Of a stretch of 64,000 bases of DNA, positions 57,163-64,000 are shown piece by piece. Each line of letters starts with the position of its first letter. Positions within the stretch are counted from its first letter, which is position 1. Under the pieces are notes generated by a model. The model worked only from the letters and a program-made list of their open reading frames with translations. It ran no database searches and was not told the origin of the DNA. The position numbers and the translations under genes are program-made. The stretch is from Xenorhabdus miraniensis (GTDB taxonomy: Bacteria; Pseudomonadota; Gammaproteobacteria; Enterobacterales; Enterobacteriaceae): assembly GCF_002632615.1 (NCBI RefSeq), contig NZ_NITZ01000001.1, positions 186,001 to 250,000 on the forward strand, written 5' to 3'.

Positions 57163-57402
57163 CACGAATGGACTAATGAGTTTGCCAAAAAAATTACGTT
57201 ACTCGGTGCTAGCCTATGGCAGACAAGCCGTCAGTGAAGCCGATTCCGAACACCCTGAACTCTCGTTGAGAAAATTCATTTATAACGCGCTTTATCCAGC
57301 TCGGTTTTTTTAATGAAGATCGTCTTTATTTCCAAAAAACGTATCTCCAAAAACCGAGCCTGAATCGACGTACTGTTAGCGGTTTTTAACCTTCAATACA
57401 CC
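57163..57402. other. Gap between immunity gene and ydeP
   Basis: 240 bp holding the 45-codon frame listed separately. An inverted repeat, GCTCGGTTTTT (57299-57309) against AAAAACCGAGC (57349-57359), spaced by 39 bp, could act as terminator from both sides. Confidence 0.45.
57176..57313 (+). CDS. Short frame after the immunity gene (45 aa, doubtful)
   Basis: ATG 57176 to TAA 57311-57313 encodes MSLPKKLRYSVLAYGRQAVS and 25 more residues ending LYPARFF. It follows the immunity gene by 13 bp. No good ribosome-binding site, no recognised family; it may be the scar of a longer gene. Confidence 0.25.
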   Translation: MSLPKKLRYSVLAYGRQAVSEADSEHPELSLRKFIYNALYPARFF

Positions 57403-59721
57403 TTATACGAGGCGCTGAGGTTCAGATTGGTTTTGCTCAGTGCGGGATAATTTCACCGGCACAGATTTTGAAGTTGGCGTACCTGTACCATCACCCAAAC
57501 TCTCCATTGGAACCAATGGATTGGTTTCTGGATAATAGGCGGCAAGGTTTCCGCGTGGAATGGTGTAAGGAACCAACTTAAAACCAGAAACTTTGCGCTT
57601 GATACCATCATTCCATACCGTCTCAATATCAACCAAATCACCAGCCTGATATCCTGATTGAGCAATATCTTCCGGATTCATAAACAGGACTTCCCGCTGA
57701 CCATAAACTCCACGATAGCGGTCATCCAGACCATAAATAGTCGTATTGTATTGGTCATGAGAACGCAGGGTCTGCAAGGTGAAAGGCACGTCAGCGCCAT
57801 CAATTTGCGGGAACAACGTTTTTGGTAACGGCACATGGCTGAATTCCGCTTTTTTGCTCGGTGTGGCAAAACGTAATTCAGCGGCAGCATTACCAAGATA
57901 GAAACCACCCGAATGTTCACATTTTTTATTAAAATCATCAAACCCTGGAATGGTCGCTGCAATATGATCACGGATTTTATTGTAATCCCCAGCCAATTCC
58001 AGCCAGTTAACTGTCGCTGTATTACCTACTGTAGCATCAGCAATGCCGGCAACAATCGCTGTCTCAGAACGTTGGGTATCAAATAATGGTTTATTGACGC
58101 CTTCCGAGGCATGAACCATGCTGAAAGAGTCTTCTACCGTCACAAATTGCGGACCTGTCACCTGAATATCTCGTTCAGTACGGCCCAATGTCGGCAGGAT
58201 AAGAGCGCCTTGTTTACCGGTAACAAGATGACTCCGGTTTAATTTTGTACTGATGTGTACGGTCAGGTCACAGTGCTTAAGGGCTTCTTCTGTACGTGGG
58301 CTATCTGGCGCTGCCGCCGCGAGGTTCCCACCCAACGCAATCAGAACCTTGACTTCATCCCGCAACATAGCGCCCAGCGCTTCCACCACATTATGACCGT
58401 GGGCACGAGGAGGTTCAAAGCCAAAATGGGCTGCCATACTATCCAAGAATGGCTTGGAAGGTTGTTCATTAATCCCCATTGTCCGGTTTCCTTGTACGTT
58501 GCTGTGACCACGCACCGGACACAACCCAGCACCGGGTTTACCCAACTGCCCAAACAATAACTGGAGGTTAACGATTTCACGCACGGTAACTAAAGAGTGT
58601 TTATGTTGAGTTATCCCCATTGCCCAAGTGCAGATAACACGTTCAGCATTCTGGTAGATGGTTGCCGCTTCGCGTAGTTGCGCTTCCGTCAATCCTGATT
58701 GGTTTTCAATAAATGACCATTCAGTCGCAGCAACTTCTTGTAAGTAAGTGTCCACACCTTCGGTGTAAGTTGAGATAAATTCCAGATCGAAGATACCTGA
58801 TTTACCTTCCGCTAGCAGGGCGTTATGCGTTTCCAAAAGCGCTTTAACCATCCCACGCACCGCGGACATATCGCCACCAAGTTTAGGCTGGTAATAACGG
58901 TGGCTGATTTCTCCCGCCATTGGCGTGATCACTTCAAGCGGTTTTTGTGGATCAGCGAAACGTTCCAATCCGCGCTCACGCAAAGTGTTAAATGTGACAA
59001 TACGAGCACCACGTTCAGCAGCGTGCCGTAAACTATGCAGCATCCGTGGGTGGTTTGTACCGGGATTTTGACCAAAAATAAAGATGGCATCAGCGTGATC
59101 AAAATCTTGCAGCCGAATAGTCCCTTTCCCAACCCCCAGACTTTTCAACATGCCATAGCCACTGGCTTCATGGCACATATTGGAGCAATCAGGGAAGTTA
59201 TTCGTTCCCAACACACGGCCAAACAATTGATAAAGCCATGAAGCCTCATTACTGGCGCGTCCGGAGGTATACAACTCAAGCTGATTAGGATCATCCATTG
59301 CCTTAATATGGCTGGCGATCAGGGCGAAAGCATCCTCCCAGCTAATCGGTTCATAATGATCTGTCTGTGGGTTATAGCTCATCGGCTCAACAACCCGCCC
59401 TTGATATTCAAGGAAATAATCACTTTGCTGGTAGAGTTTGCTGACACTGTGAGCCGCAAAAAACGCCCGATCAACATGCCGGCGAGTTGCTTCCCAAGTG
59501 ACTGCTTTCGCGCCATTTTCACAAAAGCTAAACAGACTTTTATTATCATCTCCCCATGCGCATCCCGGACAATCAAAGCCTCTGGGCTTGTTCATGCGCA
59601 TCAGGTTAACCATATTTTTTAGTGCTTGTTTACTATCAAAGACAAAGCGGGTTGTTGCCTCCAGAGAACCCCAACCACCAGCAGCCGAGTGATAAGGTTT
59701 TATTTTTGATTTGAATTTCAT
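57403..59721 (-). CDS. ydeP: FdhF/YdeP-family molybdopterin oxidoreductase
   Basis: 772 aa (E. coli YdeP 759) with the molybdopterin oxidoreductase fold: an N-terminal CPGCAW site, LYTSGRASNEASWLYQLFGR, the MGD-binding FIFGQNPGTNHPRML, and a C-terminal MopB barrel (MNPEDIAQSGYQAGDLV). YdeP is linked to acid resistance in E. coli, and the true substrate is unknown. Isolated, with no Fe-S partner subunits. Convergent with the VasX locus. Confidence 0.9.
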   Translation of the reverse strand: MKFKSKIKPYHSAAGGWGSLEATTRFVFDSKQALKNMVNLMRMNKPRGFDCPGCAWGDDNKSLFSFCENGAKAVTWEATRRHVDRAFFAAHSVSKLYQQSDYFLEYQGRVVEPMSYNPQTDHYEPISWEDAFALIASHIKAMDDPNQLELYTSGRASNEASWLYQLFGRVLGTNNFPDCSNMCHEASGYGMLKSLGVGKGTIRLQDFDHADAIFIFGQNPGTNHPRMLHSLRHAAERGARIVTFNTLRERGLERFADPQKPLEVITPMAGEISHRYYQPKLGGDMSAVRGMVKALLETHNALLAEGKSGIFDLEFISTYTEGVDTYLQEVAATEWSFIENQSGLTEAQLREAATIYQNAERVICTWAMGITQHKHSLVTVREIVNLQLLFGQLGKPGAGLCPVRGHSNVQGNRTMGINEQPSKPFLDSMAAHFGFEPPRAHGHNVVEALGAMLRDEVKVLIALGGNLAAAAPDSPRTEEALKHCDLTVHISTKLNRSHLVTGKQGALILPTLGRTERDIQVTGPQFVTVEDSFSMVHASEGVNKPLFDTQRSETAIVAGIADATVGNTATVNWLELAGDYNKIRDHIAATIPGFDDFNKKCEHSGGFYLGNAAAELRFATPSKKAEFSHVPLPKTLFPQIDGADVPFTLQTLRSHDQYNTTIYGLDDRYRGVYGQREVLFMNPEDIAQSGYQAGDLVDIETVWNDGIKRKVSGFKLVPYTIPRGNLAAYYPETNPLVPMESLGDGTGTPTSKSVPVKLSRTEQNQSEPQRLV

Positions 59722-60448
59722 AAAAATCTCTATTTTTTATGCCGCGGTCAACAACACAGACTGGCCACATATTTACCTCTTTATAATCATACTCCTATCC
59801 ACCCATTATGGTAATTATTCCGTGGTGATATTACGAAAAAACCGAGTTATTGTATGGATGACGTTTCTGTCTTTACCGTTCAGTCCAGCAAATTTTGTTG
59901 ATTAATGAATTGCATAAAACAACTTTATCAAAGTCAAAAGTGGGATTTGACATAGCACGTAGATAGCGTTCTTCACGATATTTATTCACGGTCATGAATA
60001 ACAATATGATGGAGATCGAATATACACTATCAGGGTTGAGGAAAACTGTAAAATTACCATACTGGTATAAATAAATCTTTTTCATTCTCATGGAGAATTT
60101 CAGCATAAGAAAATATTAATATAAAATTAATCAATCTTATTTAATAAAGATTGGTGTTATTATTTTAATAAAGAATTATTTTAACTGAGTATGATGAGTG
60201 TTAATATCGATTACCCGTTATGTTCAGCAAGTTAATGTTGAACATAACGAGCAGGAACGCTATTTTGACACAAAATCCACGCTTCTCACGATACAGATAT
60301 GACTCCTTTTTTTCATATCCCTTCCTTGAGTCTCCAACACAAACTCTCAATTTCCCTGATGCTGAGCACTTGTATTACCAAACCCTAATAGATAAGATTA
60401 GGTTATGAATATCAACGCACGATAATATATTATCAAAGAGATGATATA
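59722..60448. other. Long intergenic region before the four-gene cassette
   Basis: About 730 bp, AT-rich, between the divergent ydeP and XRE-S24 genes. It must hold both promoters. A 62-codon frame at 60220-60408 lacks a ribosome-binding site and was not accepted. No RNA gene or repeat is evident. Confidence 0.4.
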
Positions 60449-61102
60449 ATGCAAGAATCGAACAATAAAAAAGCAAGCGAAGCTGATACTCTACTCTCCA
60501 ACATCGCACAAAATATTGCTTTTTTAATGAAAAAAAACAATATAGATTCACAAGTCCTCAGTAAATTGACAGGTTTAGGAATTGCGACTATCAATAGCCT
60601 CAAGCGAGGTGTTGGTAATCCGACTATTGCTACGATTTCCTCTATTGCGGATGTATTTGGTGTAAACATTGGTGAAATTACAGATAATAAATTATCTGAG
60701 TCAACGGAAAACGAAGAAACTATTTCAGCCGTTCCTCTCGTTCGCTATGATGAATTAGACGGTTATGTATCAGGTAAGATAGTCAATACAAATCTATATA
60801 AACTCAGTGTGCAAGATGAAGACAAAGAATCTCTGTTTGCAGTCGAATTTTCCAATAACCTTTTATCTCCGTACTTCGATAGCAACACTATTGCAATAGT
60901 TTCTAAAGCTGAAAGCTTTTGTGACAGTGATGTCGTACTTGTAAAAATCAAAGATGTCCCTATTTGTTTCAGACAAGTTTTTGTCGGAGAAAGTGGTATC
61001 TATTTTTCAATATTAGGCATTGAAAATGAACGTAAAACAGTATTGACTCAGAATTATACAATTATTGGTGTTGTGATTAAATCAATTAGAAAATTAAAAT
61101 AG
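60449..61102 (+). CDS. XRE-S24 (CI/LexA-like) regulator
   Basis: 217 aa. An XRE helix-turn-helix is at about residues 18-76 (IAQNIAFLMKKNNIDSQVLSKLTGLGIATINSLKRG), and an S24-like C-terminal domain is at about 100-215. At the position of the LexA/CI catalytic Ser (GDSMxP) this protein reads NNLLSP, and no clear Lys is evident, so autoproteolysis is doubtful. It may sense a ligand instead. First gene of a four-gene run; the next gene begins 10 bp after its stop. Confidence 0.82.
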   Translation: MQESNNKKASEADTLLSNIAQNIAFLMKKNNIDSQVLSKLTGLGIATINSLKRGVGNPTIATISSIADVFGVNIGEITDNKLSESTENEETISAVPLVRYDELDGYVSGKIVNTNLYKLSVQDEDKESLFAVEFSNNLLSPYFDSNTIAIVSKAESFCDSDVVLVKIKDVPICFRQVFVGESGIYFSILGIENERKTVLTQNYTIIGVVIKSIRKLK

Positions 61103-61112
61103 GAAAGTTATA

Positions 61113-61595
61113 ATGGGAAAATTAATTGATTTTTTCAAAAAAACATTCAAACCTCGTTATATATACAGCTTACAGCGGTTCGAACCAGTAAAAGAACATG
61201 GATTTTACATACTGAAAGAATTAGGTACACATACATGTATAAAAGCAACAGCAGAAGATATTTTCAAAGGTGATTTATTATATAATATAAATCCCGTTGA
61301 TATCATATTTATAACACAATTTGAAGAATATGATATGAGGAAAAAACAAAAATTTGAAATAGTAGAAGAAAGAAGAGATTTATCATTCACAATACAAAAT
61401 GCCTACTCTCGTAGAAGAATAAATGGAAAGGAATTACTGATAGATCAGAATATCGTTGAGAATTTAGATCCAACGAGCCTTGTAAGGATCGCTTATATGT
61501 CTGGATTAAAAGATGGAAGAAAAATTTCCGATGAGATATCAAAAGCAGAAAAAATAAAATCATCTAAGCCCACAAAATTAAAGGTAATAAAGTGA
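61113..61595 (+). CDS. Unrecognised 160-aa protein of the XRE-S24 cassette
   Basis: 160 aa, basic C-terminus (KIKSSKPTKLKVIK), no signal peptide or membrane helix. Ribosome-binding site TAGGAAAG. Its stop overlaps the next start by 4 bp (61592-61595), so the proteins are likely made together. The N-terminus MGKLIDFFKKTFKPRYIYSL is amphipathic and might touch the membrane. No family recognised. Confidence 0.65.
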   Translation: MGKLIDFFKKTFKPRYIYSLQRFEPVKEHGFYILKELGTHTCIKATAEDIFKGDLLYNINPVDIIFITQFEEYDMRKKQKFEIVEERRDLSFTIQNAYSRRRINGKELLIDQNIVENLDPTSLVRIAYMSGLKDGRKISDEISKAEKIKSSKPTKLKVIK

Positions 61596-62290
61596 CTCAC
61601 TCTTATCCTACTCACCCAAAATTCAAATATGATTCCTTATTCATTTCCTTATCTGTCACAATAATGATAACTTGTGATGTTCTTGTATACAAAACTTTAG
61701 ATTTCAATGGATTTAAAATCACATTTAGTGGAATTTTATTCTCTTTTTATTTCTTAATATCCACAATTCAGACGGAAGTATATGGATACAGGCAAGGAGT
61801 CAGAACAGTCTGGATAATCGTTTTATGCCAATCCATCTTTGTCATGATTATCTTTGCAGCATCACACTCTCAACCGGAAAACAATCAAATCTCAATGAAT
61901 TTCAGGTCATTATTTGGGGAGTTTTGGCGAGTGATGGTAGGAACATGGACTTCCGTACCCATTTCTTACTTTATAAACGGATTCGTTATATCTAACTTAA
62001 AAAAAGTATTTCTTGGCCGATTCTTTTTTATAAGGTATATCATTGCGTCAATGATTACTCAAGCGGCCCTTCTACTGTCAGCTTATCCTATAAGCCTCTC
62101 TTCAAAATATAGTTTCAATGAATTAATCACAATCATTGCAACAACATGGTCTTATAAGGTAGTCATGTCCATTATCCTTCTGCCGATAGGCATATTCCTG
62201 GCAGATAAAATAAAAAAATTAGAGTCAACTGATATATACGATTGGAATATATCATACAATCCATTTCTTTTCAGAGGTAATAAAAAATGA
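61592..62290 (+). CDS. VUT/YhhQ-family permease-like protein
   Basis: A 232-aa membrane protein with about six helices and the YhhQ pattern: EVYGYRQGVRTVWI, FGEFWRVMVGTWTSVPISYF and NGFVISNLKK. YhhQ takes up queuosine precursors (preQ0/preQ1). This divergent relative lacks the queuosine-gene context, so the cargo may be a different purine-like compound. Start and stop overlap both neighbours by 4 bp. Confidence 0.8.
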   Translation: MTHSYPTHPKFKYDSLFISLSVTIMITCDVLVYKTLDFNGFKITFSGILFSFYFLISTIQTEVYGYRQGVRTVWIIVLCQSIFVMIIFAASHSQPENNQISMNFRSLFGEFWRVMVGTWTSVPISYFINGFVISNLKKVFLGRFFFIRYIIASMITQAALLLSAYPISLSSKYSFNELITIIATTWSYKVVMSIILLPIGIFLADKIKKLESTDIYDWNISYNPFLFRGNKK

Positions 62291-63030
62291 AAGTCATTCA
62301 TTTAACAGACATACATTTAACCCGAAGCAGAGAACAGAAAATATTTGATGTCAATCCTTATGATAATTTTGATTTTGTTTGTGAGGAAATACTGAGAATA
62401 AAAAGTATTATTGAAATAGAATTAATTATAGTTTCCGGTGATATTTCAAATGATGGTGAAGTCGATTCTTATAGATATTTCTTAAATAAAATGGAATCGT
62501 TAAATTTACCTTATCTTGCTATATTGGGTAACCATGATCTCAAGAATAACTTTGATATCGCACTCGCAGAAGAAAAAAGCAAATACATTATCAACTCCAA
62601 TGAATATAATAATAGAATCTGGCATTTTATTTCAGTTGATACTGTTGTAGCAGGAGAAGATCATGGTCTTATTTCTAAAGATACTCTTATAGAATTAGAG
62701 CGAAAAATTATTGCAAACAGTCACTATAATATTGCTTTATTCATGCACCATCATGCTATTCCAGTCGGAATCCCCATTGTCGATAACTGCATGTTGAATA
62801 ATGGCAAAGAATTATTGAAGCTTTGCGAGAAATATAAGGTTAAATTTATTGGTAGCGGGCACGCTCACACTTCACGTATTTGGCACCATAATACGATGAC
62901 AACATGTGTTGCCCCCGCTGTTGTATTCCAGTGGCTACCGGGTACAGAGACCGTCAAGATATCAAAAGGCTTCGGCTTCAACGTGATAGATTTCTCATTT
63001 GATCTATCTGTAACATCATGTATTTATTGA
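62287..63030 (+). CDS. CpdA-like calcineurin-fold phosphoesterase
   Basis: 247 aa with the full metallophosphoesterase signature: DxH in LTDIHLT, GD in VSGDISNDG, GNHD in LGNHDLK, H in MHHHA, and GHxH in GSGHAHTS. Closest in layout to class III cAMP phosphodiesterase CpdA and related enzymes. Last gene of the cassette. A nucleotide or cyclic-nucleotide substrate is likely, not proven. Confidence 0.83.
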   Translation: MKVIHLTDIHLTRSREQKIFDVNPYDNFDFVCEEILRIKSIIEIELIIVSGDISNDGEVDSYRYFLNKMESLNLPYLAILGNHDLKNNFDIALAEEKSKYIINSNEYNNRIWHFISVDTVVAGEDHGLISKDTLIELERKIIANSHYNIALFMHHHAIPVGIPIVDNCMLNNGKELLKLCEKYKVKFIGSGHAHTSRIWHHNTMTTCVAPAVVFQWLPGTETVKISKGFGFNVIDFSFDLSVTSCIY

Positions 63031-63307
63031 CGTCGATACCTTCTGCTTTCCAAGTTGCCGCTTTGTTGGCTGCACTGCGATTTAAAATCTATTGGATTGA
63101 GGGTTATTAAACAACAATTCTTTTACATATTAACAACAAAAATGCAGGGCAGCCGATTTTATTGAATTTCAATCAATAAATTAAATCATCTTTTAAATTA
63201 AAGAGTTAATCAGATGAAATGCCAAATCGTCTGTGACAAAATAAGCAGGTTCCCTTGATCCCCTAATATCTGGAGGAGGAATACCGAACAGGTATTCATG
63301 ACACAAC
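63031..63307. other. Region upstream of pyrI
   Basis: About 280 bp. It should contain a pyrI promoter, since pyrB is far upstream. There is a strong ribosome-binding site (CTGGAGGAGG, 63271-63280), then a small hairpin, GAATACC/GGTATTC (63281-63299). A 14-codon frame at 63214-63258 (MKCQIVCDKISRFP) could be a leader peptide but has no attenuator after it. Confidence 0.4.
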
Positions 63308-63772
63308 ATGACTCAAGATCACCAACTACAAGTAGAAGCCATTAAATGTGGCACGGTTATCGATCATATTCCGGCTCAAGTCGGCTTTAAATTATTGTCG
63401 CTGTTCAAGCTCACCGAAACCGACCAACGTATTACCATCGGCCTGAATCTGCCTTCCAACCATCTGGGTAAAAAGGATCTGATTAAAATTGAAAACACCT
63501 TCCTGACGGAGCAGCAAGCAAACCAGCTCGCTATGTATGCACCTCATGCGACAATCAACAATATTGAAAATTATGTTGTCGTTAAAAAAATGCCGATCAA
63601 TCTGCCAGAACGAATTGATGGTATTCTTATTTGCCCAAACAGCAATTGCATCAGCCATAATGAGCCCGTCAACAGCAGTTTTCATGTGATGACAGCGAAA
63701 GATGATGCCGTATTGCGCTGTAAATATTGTGAAAAAGAGTTTGATCGCCAAGCGGTTATTAATAACGATTAA
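63308..63772 (+). CDS. pyrI: Aspartate carbamoyltransferase regulatory subunit
   Basis: 154 aa (E. coli 153). Nucleotide-effector domain ([24 protein letters not shown]), then the zinc domain with CPNSNC and CKYCEKEF supplying the four Cys. It should assemble with PyrB. Separated from pyrB by an inserted block, so stoichiometric coexpression by one mRNA is lost unless long readthrough occurs. Alternative start at an upstream ATG (63299) is out of frame. Confidence 0.97.
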   Translation: MTQDHQLQVEAIKCGTVIDHIPAQVGFKLLSLFKLTETDQRITIGLNLPSNHLGKKDLIKIENTFLTEQQANQLAMYAPHATINNIENYVVVKKMPINLPERIDGILICPNSNCISHNEPVNSSFHVMTAKDDAVLRCKYCEKEFDRQAVINND

Positions 63773-63789
63773 GCATCGCTTTAAACAAT

Positions 63790-63815
63790 CTATCTCCCAT
63801 TTGAGTGGGATAGAA
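63790..63815 (+). terminator. Weak hairpin after pyrI
   Basis: CTATCTCCCA followed by TGGGATAG with a one-base bulge, 18 bp after the pyrI stop. No T-run, so weak. Confidence 0.4.
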
Positions 63816-63904
63816 TGTCCTGCATCAATTGATACAAGGCAGGGGATCACTATAATGGCGGTCCCGCAACATTTCCTATTTCAGACGTTAAACAGGAGTT
63901 TCTA

Positions 63905-64000
63905 ATGTCACGTTCTATTCATACCGAAAATGCACCAGCGGCAATCGGCCCTTATGTTCAGGGTGTTGATCTGGGCAGCATGGTTATCACTTCCGGTCAG
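63905..64000 (+). CDS. ridA: 2-iminobutanoate/2-iminopropanoate deaminase RidA (N-terminal part; runs off the window)
   Basis: The first 32 codons are present: MSRSIHTENAPAAIGPYVQG then VDLGSMVITSGQ, which match E. coli RidA (YjgF). RidA clears reactive enamine/imine products of PLP enzymes such as threonine dehydratase. It follows pyrI as in E. coli and has the ribosome-binding site ACAGGAGTTTC. Confidence 0.96.
   Translation, partial: MSRSIHTENAPAAIGPYVQGVDLGSMVITSGQ

Noticed and set aside
60220..60408. 62-codon frame before the XRE-S24 gene
   Set aside because: No ribosome-binding site and no recognisable sequence pattern; a chance frame in AT-rich DNA.
63214..63258. Leader peptide and attenuator for pyrI
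   Set aside because: A 14-codon frame exists but lacks a U-rich pause site and a terminator like the pyrL region.

Overview
The window is a stretch of enterobacterial chromosome. Its conserved genes occur in the order leuX - lptG/lptF - pepA - holC - valS - aatA - rraB - argI - pyrL/pyrB - pyrI - ridA, the same set and order as the leuX-valS-argI-pyrBI neighbourhood of Escherichia coli. Low G+C, a Tc-toxin (TccC-type) remnant, a class II microcin locus, a trimeric autotransporter and a VasX-like effector locus fit the insect-associated Morganellaceae, most likely Xenorhabdus or close to Photorhabdus. The genus is an inference; no 16S or other marker is present.

Layout. (1) 1-0.85 kb: the edge of an integrative island, with a P4-type integrase next to leuX (tRNA-Leu CAA). 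(2) 1-10.1 kb: core genes ampH, lptG, lptF, pepA, holC, valS. (3) 10.1-34.9 kb: a large accessory slot between valS and aatA, holding a class II microcin with its CvaA/CvaB-type exporter, an AzlCD exporter, two amino-acid ABC transporter loci (one partly decayed), a GNAT-like protein, a YadA-type adhesin with a 60-bp repeat array, a methyltransferase, a complete carnitine-to-pyruvate gene set with its LysR regulator, and a secreted Gly-X-Y repeat protein. (4) 34.9-37.2 kb: core aatA, rraB, argI. (5) 37.2-49.6 kb: a second slot with an OLD-like AAA ATPase/TOPRIM pair, a TccC/Rhs remnant, an unrecognised 317-aa protein, a LysE-type exporter and an RNA-repair locus (SPFH protein - RtcB - RlaP-type nucleotidyltransferase - KptA, divergent from RtcR - RNase Z). 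(6) 49.7-50.9 kb: pyrL-pyrB with an attenuator. (7) 50.9-63.3 kb: a third slot that separates pyrB from pyrI, carrying a type VI-type adaptor/effector/immunity trio, a YdeP-like molybdoenzyme and a tightly coupled four-gene cassette (XRE-S24 regulator, unknown protein, VUT/YhhQ-like permease, CpdA-like phosphoesterase). (8) 63.3-64.0 kb: pyrI and the start of ridA.

How the genes work together. The carnitine block should import carnitine (BCCT), cleave it to trimethylamine and malic semialdehyde (CntA/CntB), oxidise the aldehyde to malate and decarboxylate D-malate to pyruvate. The RNA-repair block should be switched on through a sigma-54 promoter by RtcR; its roughly 370-nt leader contains D-arm-, anticodon-arm- and T-arm-like hairpins, the most unusual feature seen here. 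The microcin block is a self-contained processing and export system without a recognisable immunity gene. The leads most worth follow-up are the tRNA-like leader, the four-gene cassette at 60.4-63.0 kb, the ATPase/TOPRIM pair, the split pyrBI operon and the repeat-rich surface or secreted proteins.
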